This document shows positions 35,136 to 44,500 of a DNA stretch of 64,000 nt, piece by piece. The notes under the pieces are model-generated. The model made no database searches and was not told the origin of the DNA. It saw nothing but the letters and a program-made list of their open reading frames with translations. A program made the translations under genes and the position numbers. The stretch comes from Macrotis lagotis (lineage: Eukaryota; Chordata; Mammalia; Peramelemorphia; Peramelidae). Every line of letters begins with the position of its first letter. Position 1 is the stretch's first letter. The DNA lies in the NCBI RefSeq assembly GCF_037893015.1, contig NC_133665.1:197072714-197136713 (forward strand), written 5' to 3'.

Positions 35136-38100
35136 ACTAGTGGGGACTGAGCACAATGTATCCCAGTTAAGTTGCTGACCAGTCTTGGGACCTTAATGCT
35201 CATTCGCCAATTTGGCTCAGGTTCTCTGGATGCAAGGAGAGCTTCCAAGACACCTCTCAGATCAGAATCTTTTCTCCCATCAATTCTCACAACCCTCCCA
35301 GATCGCTTGGAGTGTGGAAAGTTGCCATCTTTCTCTTTACTCTTTTGCCAATAGGTATCAAGACAAACGCTGTGCTCAAAGGGGGTGATTACATCATCAA
35401 TGGTAGCAAGATGTGGACAACATCTGGGAGCCAAGCTGATTGGATGTGTCTACTGGCCAATACCAGTGCAGGACCACCTCATCTAAACAAGTCCCTCCTC
35501 TGTTTGCCCATGAACCTGGCTGGTAAGATTGGGCACTTCAGTGTCCTGGGGGGTGTCCAATGGGGCAATGGAAAGAGGACTGGATCTGTAGAGTGCAGAC
35601 CAGGGTCATGATGCCAGCTCCTAATAATAATAATTAATAATAATAATAAAAATAATAGCAATTAATAATTAATAATAATGTTTGTTTTTCATTCTTGAAG
35701 AAGACCATGACAATGGGGAGGTGATGCCATGACAAGAACAAGAATTGGATTTCATTGAGGGGGTACTGTACCAAGTCACCAGTCTCATTTTATCCTCCAG
35801 AGTCATCTGGGTCTAGTGGTCAGATATGAATCAGGATGACTGGAGATAGCTTTGGTTTTGAGGCAATCAGGGCTAAATGACTTGCCCAGGGTCACAGTTA
35901 GTGTCAATTGTCTGAGACCAGATTCAAACTCTAGTCCTCCTGATTCTAAGGCAAGTACTTTATCCATTGTGCCATCTTGCTGCCCTGGTGCCAGCTACTA
36001 CATGTATAAAGGCAGAGGGGCTGTACATGCTGTACATGGTCAGAAAAGGCACACCTGATTAGTGTTTATCTCTTGGTCTCTGAGAGCAGAGTTCAGAAAA
36101 ACTCTAAAGTTGTTGCATGTGGGAGTGAGTATGGTGCAATGAGAATGAAGCAACATTATTTGAGTCTAATTGTTTCTGAGTCAATTATTAAGCACTACTA
36201 TGTACTAGAATAGGTAGCTGAGTTCAGACACTTCCTAACTGTGTGACCTTGGGTATGTCACTTCCCCATGTTTGTTCCAATTTTCTCATCTGAAACTGAA
36301 CCAGTATCTCTACCGAGAAAACCTCAGTCACAAAGAATCATCACCAGAAATAATATTTTTAATGTCTTCATGACTGAACAATGAATGTGCTTGGCACTAT
36401 GCTAACTGCTGGGACAAGAAAGAGGGAAAAACCAGTCCCTGCCCTCGAGGAGCTCCTAGTCTATTGGGAGAGACAACATGCAACTGCCCACGGACAGGCA
36501 AGAGGAGTACAAGATCCATCACAGCCCATCTGCAGAAGGAAGGTGTATTAGGAAATTTTTTTAGGAAGCCAGTTGGCAGAGGGGAGGTGGGGAGAGGCCC
36601 AGCCTGGGGGTGAGAGAAGGCTTTCCTCACTTCCTAAACCCTGGCACCTTCCCCCTGGAAGCAGAGTGCTTGTTCCCGCTCTCATTGGACTGGGAGCTCA
36701 TGGAAAACAGGGTCAGTCTTTGCCTCTTCTCATTCCCAGGACTCATATGGCTACTGGAGTGCTTACTAAGGGGGCTATGGCCTGACTGATGAGACCCAAG
36801 CATTTTCTGACCCTTCTCAGCAGCCTAGGCCAAGCCCAGAGCTGGTCTTTCCTCTAATTCTTGTTCCCTCCTCAGATGCTCCTGTCTTAGTCAACCATTC
36901 ACTTTTCAACTCATTCCTTCTTGGCTCACTTGAGTGTTTGCTGCCCTGTTGGCACTGCTGCCCCAAAGTTTATTTCATGTGCTGGGCAAGTCCACCACAT
37001 CATGGCCATTTTCCTGGTTCTGGCAACACTTTCAAGGCCATTTTATCTGGAAAAAGGCAGAGCAGCTAATTAGGCTATTTTCCCTCATTATTCCTGTGAT
37101 TTCCCAGAGCAAAATATCTTCTCCTATCCTATTATTTATTTATATTTGATTTATTCATTCTGTGTGCTACATAAAGCTCACCTTGTTCACAAAAACCATA
37201 TTCTATTGAAGGTAAACAATGCATCTGCAGAAACATAAAATCAAAGTAATGGGGGTAGGGGTGGGGAGTGGGCCCTATTAGCTGGGAAGGTTAGTTTAGT
37301 TCCAGCTGGGAATGACAACCCTGAAGGATGACCCATGTGGGCACCCATATGTCCTTAGGAACATGCAGCAATGCTGAAAGTGCCAGCCATGTTCCAGATT
37401 GGTTGGTTCTTGTCCTTTGTTATCGAAGAAGATGAGATCAGTTGCTTGACTAAGCCTTGGGCATCTTCCTCAATGGGGCTGGAATTGTTTCTGTGCAATG
37501 GCTGGTGCCCAGAAGCAGGCGGCAGTATCTAGTCTGGTCTGGGAGAGGATTTCTGCCCATCCTGGATAGAAAAATGCTCTTGGAAAGCAGCAGCTTGCAA
37601 TTGTGATGGGGGACAAATAGTGCAGTCAAGACCCCACTGGCCTCCATCATTTCTGAGTTTATCACTGGTTACTCTCTCCCTTGACAGACAGGAAGCCACA
37701 CTTTCCTTTCTTAGGGGGTGAGTAGCTCCTGATTCCCCCTTAGAGCCATCAGGAAGAGCCCCAAGTGTGCTTCTGACTCCCAAGTGTCGCCTGGGGTTTG
37801 ATTCTTCTCCGGGGGGGGTGTTCTTTTCACCCCACCTCTCCTATTCTTCTGGTCTTTCTTTTCTCCACTACAATTGCCTGTTCCTCTCTGCTGAAGAAGA
37901 TGTAGCAATGAACTGGGTTTGAATTGTGTGTCTGACACTATATGAGTAATCATGGGCACATTATTCTACCTCTCTGAGTCAGCTTCCTCATCTATAAAAG
38001 GGGAATGAAGACAACTGAGCACTTCCCTCCAGAAGCTGGTTGGTTGGTTCTTGTCCTTTATTGAAGAAGATCAAAATGACATCACTACGTTTGAGACAAA

Positions 38101-38533
38101 TGACAGCGTGTCCGACTGGGGCTGATCAGACCAATACTAGCTCAGAATGCATAGACCATGTGAACACCTGGGATGGATACTCTAAACTTTTGGATATCAT
38201 GTTTCCTTTGAGCTGCCTTCCTCATAGACAGCAGTACTGTCTCCCATCCTGTACAATCAATTCTAAAGTTCTTCAAAGACACCTTCAGGGTGTCTCGGTT
38301 CCACTTCTTCTGACCCCCTTGTGAGCACTTGGCTTGTGGGAGTCTCCATAAAATAGTTCTTACATCTGACATTGTAACAACATGACAACCTATCATAGCA
38401 ATGTTGGAATGCTCGGCAGTTTAGCTCGAGACACCCTCAGTGTCTGGGGTCTTCTGCCAAGTGATCTTCAGACTCTTCCTAAGACAATTTAGATGCCAGC
38501 TAGCATGAGGATGACAATGCTATGAGAAGGAAA

Positions 38534-38587
<54 letters not shown>

Positions 38588-41500
38588 TCTCTCTCCTACT
38601 CTCCTGGATCCAGTTTTAAAGAGGGACTTGCTAGGTCATCAAGGCTGGTTTCCTGTTTCTCCCCCCCCAAAAAATATTTTGAGCTCACCTGACATCTCTC
38701 TTATTTTCAAAAATAATATTCTATTTCCCCCCAACTATATGTTAAACCAATTTTAACATCTTTTGGTAAATTTTTAAGTTCCCTCCCTGAGATGTAGGTT
38801 GTGCATATATGGTTCTTATTTTATGACTTCCTTGAATAGAAACTATACAAGATGTGATCCTATAAACCTTTTGTGGTGCCTTCCTCCCCTTCCCCACCCC
38901 ACTTAGCCTCCACTCTATTCTGTGCCCCTGACTGTTGTGAGGAGACCTGTGGGCTGGCCATGACCCATCAAGAAGCAAACTAAGGCAGAGTAAGTGACTT
39001 TTCTGGTCACTCCATCAGCAAGGGACAGAACCAGGGTACCTCCTCAGGTCTCAAAGTCAGAGTCAGAGAGCAGATTCTCCATCTATGAATACAGAGGGCC
39101 TTCAGTTATTCTGCCAGGTTCTCCTAAGACCTTAAGAAGAGGAGTCCAAGGAAGTTCCAGACAGTGAGATAGCCCCTGGTCCTTCTGTGCTGGGAACCTT
39201 GCCTCTACAGGACAAGAAGTGAAAAGCCCCTGGATCTGGGCAGTGTGGACTTCCTTCACCCCATGCTCAAGATGTCTCTGTTCCTTCCTAGGCATCCATG
39301 TTTCCAAGAACATAGAAAAGCTGGGTATGTGGTCATCAGACACAGTTCAGATCTTCTTTGAAGATGTCCGAGTGCCCAGGAAGTTCCTAATTGGGGAGGA
39401 AGGCCGGGGCTTCCAGTACCAGATGCAGCAATTCCAGGAAGAGCGGATGGCTGGAACAGCCCTGGGTAAATGGTAGGGCTGGCTCGTGGAGGGAGAGATG
39501 GGCTTGGTAGCCAGGAGCAGCCCCTCCTAGATGGAGGTCACTCCATCTAGGTCATGAGCCCAGGTCACGAGCAAGCATGGTGAGAAGCCTGTAGCATTGT
39601 TCTGATGGAGTTGTACACATGAAGGGGGAATATGATGATCTGTTGCCTTTGAGTTGTAGGCTCAGCATCTCTGAAGCAGAGTTTAGAGGGGGTTTCCATG
39701 GAAGGAAAAGGGGTAAGGGGAGAGGGAAAAAGATGAACATTATATAGTCCCAAATCTGATCTCATCTGATCTCTGAAAGAAGGCCAGAGAGTGGTCCTAT
39801 TCTTTCAAGATCCATGGGGTCATTAGGGATTTTCCTGCTTCATTCTCCCTGGTTCATGACACAGAACCAGATCCATTTGCCCATCTCTGTCCTTTTACAT
39901 AGAATATTTCTACCTGCATATTCATGTCAACAATATTCAAAATGACATAACTTTAGAAATTTCTTTCATCTTCTGGGTTCTGGATTCTTGCCATCTTTTC
40001 ATGGCAGAAAAGAGACCTCATCAGAGACTTTCAATGGTTCTTGCAAGGCTGGTACACAAAATTGGGTTTGAATTTTTCAGGGTTTTGTCATTGTGTATCT
40101 CTCCCTGTGGTGGAGAGGGCCAATGGTCACTCTCCAGAAGTGGCCCTACTTCTCTATGTCTCTTAGTGCTAACCCCATTGACCAACATCATCCACCAGAC
40201 CACTGAGTATGCCCGAAATCGTATCCTCTTCAACAAGCCCTTGCTGGACAGCCAGGTTGTGCACTTCCGTCTGGCAGAACTGGCCACGGAGCTGGAGCTC
40301 CTTCGTTCACTACTCTACCGGACCGTAGGTGAGGGGGCAGAGCCCTTGAGGGAAATGGGTGGCACTGGGCAGGTAACATCAGCTCACAATTGTCTCACCA
40401 TCTCTAGATCAGTACATGCAAGGTCTTGATACAACCAAGCTGGTGTCAATGGGCAAGTTAAAGGCGGGTCGTCTTTCACGTGAGGTGACTGACAGCTGTC
40501 TTCAGTACTGGGGGGGCACAGGATACACCCACAAAGCCTTGGTCAGCAGACTCTTCAGGTGAGCTTGTTGTTTCAGAGTATCAACAGATAACAATTATTC
40601 TTTCTTTTGTTCTACTGTCGGCTGGCATTTCTAATTTCAGTGATGAGATGATTAGATTGGAGCCTTCTGAAGGTTTTAAACATACTTGAAAGGCCAAACA
40701 TTAGGGTTCCTGCAGGAAACACAGTTAAGGCAAAAAGACATTTGCCAGGGTATATGTCAATTGATTCTTTTTTTTTTCTGGAGAACCTGGAATTTTCTTT
40801 CTTTCTTTTTTTTTTTTTTTTTTTGCAAGGCTATGGGGTTAAGTGGTTTGCCTACGGTCACACAGCTGGGTATATGTCTGAGGCTGAATTTGAACTCAGG
40901 TCCTCCTTTCTCCAGGGCTGGTGCTCTATCTACCATGACACCTGGCTACCCCTTATCAACTGATTCTTGAACACAGGGTAATACAGACATGATTTTGGAT
41001 AGAGCCAATTTTAAACAAGAGACGAGGGAACTATATCAGGGTATGTGTTCATGTGAACACACATATGTCTATTTAAGGGAACAGTAGCTAATAAATGCTT
41101 CATGGAAACATTACCTGCCTTTAAAAGGAATCAACCAAAAGTGGGAGAGTATAGCACCCGACTTTTAGAATGTGACAAATTGGACAGAAAGAAGAAAAAG
41201 AACATGTAGAACTGAGCAGCACACCAGGAAAACAAACTAAATAGACATAACAAAATGAGATCATTTGCAAAGGGCTCAGCAAGTCCCTAGCTTACAGTAG
41301 AGATTAAGGAAGAGTTGTTCCCTTCTAGTCCCTTCTCCTCAAATCTAAGAACTTATTTGATAAATTAATGTTATTAATATGTACAAAAGGCAGTGACTTG
41401 CACTGGTCATATCACAGAGCATCAAGAATGTATAAAAGTACATTTTTATAGACATCACACAAATAAATAGAAATCAGTAAGGGAATGAGAACAAAACACA

Positions 41501-44500
41501 AAAGCCTAGGTGCAGATTAAATAATGAATTGCTTAGGAAAGTCTAGGTCAAAGGGACAGTCCCAACCAGAAACTACATAGGTCTAAACTGTTGATGTCTG
41601 AGGTCAACATCATCACCTTCAAACTTGAACTTGGAACTCCAGATTTTGTTGTCTGAGATTGAAAGGAGACTTTGGACTGGTTGGGGGCTAACTGTTCCTA
41701 AATCTCACCTGATGACATCAAAAAAGATAGGCTAAATTGATATGTCTCTCAAGAATGGGCTCGAGGTCCATCGGCGTTTCCAGTCCCTAGGATTGGTGTT
41801 ACACATATGGATTTAGTCTCTCTCTGCCCATCTCTCTGAGCTCCTAGTCACCATGGATACCTCAGCAGGATGGCCATCATTATCATGCAATGTACCTGCC
41901 AGAACAATCCAGTTTCCATTTAAGGATGGTACGATCAAATTCTTTGTAGATGATGCTATACTTAAAGAATCCTAGAGAATTCATTAAAAAATAGTTGAAA
42001 CAATTAATGTTAGCAAAATTGTAGGATATAAAATAAACTCATAGAAATCATCAGCATTTCTTTATATTATCAACAAAGTCCAGCAGTAAGAGATAGGAGA
42101 AATTTCATTCAAAACAACTGTAGACAAATAAAATATTTGGGAGTCTACCTTCCAGGTACTATATGAATATAATTACAAGACACTTTTCACAGAAATCAAG
42201 TCATATGGAAAAATATCAGTTACTCATGGTTAGATTGAGCTACTATAATAAAAATGACAATTCTACCTAAATTAATCTACTTATTTAGTGCCATACCAAT
42301 CAAACTACCCCAAAATTGTCTTATAGAACTAGAAAAAACTTATTTTGGAAAACAAAAAAATCAGAACTCTCAGGGGAATTAATGAAAGAACAAATGCAAA
42401 GACAGGTGACCTAGCCATAAAATTTAAAGCCTTATTAAAAAGCAGCAATTATCAAAATATTTGGTATTGGTTAAGAAAAAAAGTAGTAAATCAATGAAAC
42501 AGGCTAAGTTCACAAGTCACAGTGATAAGTAACTATGCTAATCTACTATTTGATAAACTCAAAGACTAACTTCTGGGATAAGAACTCCTTATCTGACTAA
42601 AACTGCTGGAAAAACAGAAAATAGTTTGGCAGAAAGTGGATAAAGACCAACATCTCACACCCCATACAAAGAAAAGCTAAAATGGTTATCTGATTTAGAC
42701 ATAAAAGGTGAATACCATAAGCCAATTAGAAGAACAAGGAATACCTCTAAGATCTATGAAGAGAAAGAGAATTTATGACCAAAGAAGAGACAGAACATTA
42801 TGAAATGTAAAATGGATAATTCCAATTACATTAAATTGAAAAGTTTTTGCACAAATAAAACCAATGAAACCAAGATAAGAACAAAAGCAGAAAATTGGGA
42901 AACAATTTTTACAGTTACTGTTTCTGATAAAACATTCATTTCTAAAATATATACATAGTCAAAAAATATGAACTGGCAGTTTTCAGATGAAGAAAATAAA
43001 GCCATATAGAGTCATGAAAAAATGCGCTAATTAGAGAAAAATACAAACTAAAACAATTCTGAGGGATCACCTCACATCTATCAGATTGCCAATATGACAA
43101 AAAAGGAAAATGATCAATGTTGGAAGGGATGTGGGAAAACTGGGACACTAATACATTGCTGGTGGAGTTATGTGCTGATCCAACCTTTCTGGAGAGCAAT
43201 TTGGAATTATGCTCAAAGGGTAATAAAACTATGCATACCCTTTGATCCAGCAATACCAGTATTGGATCTGTATCCCAAAAAAGATAACAAAAAAGGATTT
43301 AAAAAAAACCACTTGTACAAAAACATTTATAGCAGCTCTTTTCATGGTGGCAAAGAATTGGAAATTGAGGAGATTTCCATCAATTGAGGAATGGCTGAAC
43401 AAATTGTGATATATGTATGTGATGAAACACTACTGTTCCAAAAGACATCAAGAATCAACCAAAGTAAAAAAAAAATAGAAGAAAATGTGAAATATCTCAT
43501 TGGAAAAATCACTAACCTAGAAAATATATCCAGGAGAGATTATTTAAGAATTATTGAACTAACTAAATTCATGATAAAAATAAAAGAACTTGGTCATCAT
43601 ACATTAAGATTATCTAAGAAAACCACTCTGATATCCTAGAACAAGAGAGTAAAATAGAGACTGAAAGAATCTATTGATCACCTCCTGAGAGATGCAGTTT
43701 TTGTCCTTCATTCTTGTTCTTTTTTTTGTTTATTTATTTGTTTTGCAAGGCAATGGGGTGACTTGCCCAAGGTCACACAGCTAGGTAATAATTAAGATCT
43801 GTGTCCTTCATTCTTGATGAAGACCATGACATCAGGGAGGTGATGCCATGACAAGCACATGAATTGGATTTGAGTGCTGTGCAAAGTCATCAGCCTCACT
43901 TTTCTTGAAAGAGATCCCAAAATGAAAACTCCCAGGAACATTGTGACCAAATTTCAGAATTTCCAGGTCAAGGAAAAAATATTGCAAGCAGACAAAAAGA
44001 ACTAATTCAAATATTGTGGAACTCAAGTCAGGAGCACATAGGTTTTAACAATTTCTATATTTAAAGGGTTGGGGGCTTGGAATATGATATATTCTAGAAA
44101 GCAAAGGAGCTAGGCTTACAACTGATACAACTAGCCAGTCAAACTTAGTATAATCCATCTAGGGGAAAATACTTGTTTGATGAAACAGAGGACTTTCAAG
44201 ACTAGAGCTGAATGAAAATATTTATTTCCAAATATAAGCCTCAAGAGAATCATAAAAGAGTAAAAAGGAAAAAAAATAAGGGATTAAGTAAGGTTAAACT
44301 GCATCACAGTATAGAAGATACTTATAAATATCTCAAAATTTTAAAATTTTTCCCCAGTTCCTGGTAAAAAATGGCTTTCAACATTCATTTATTTTAAGAT
44401 TTTGAGTTCCACATTTTTCTCCTTTCCTCCCTACCCTCCCCCTCCCATGACAGCAAGTAATATAGGTTTTATATGTATAATCATGTTAAACATATTTCCA

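Noticed and set aside
43094-43639. Plus-strand frames resembling protein (97 and 82 residues)
   Set aside because: They are remnants of L1 3' sequence, in broken frames.
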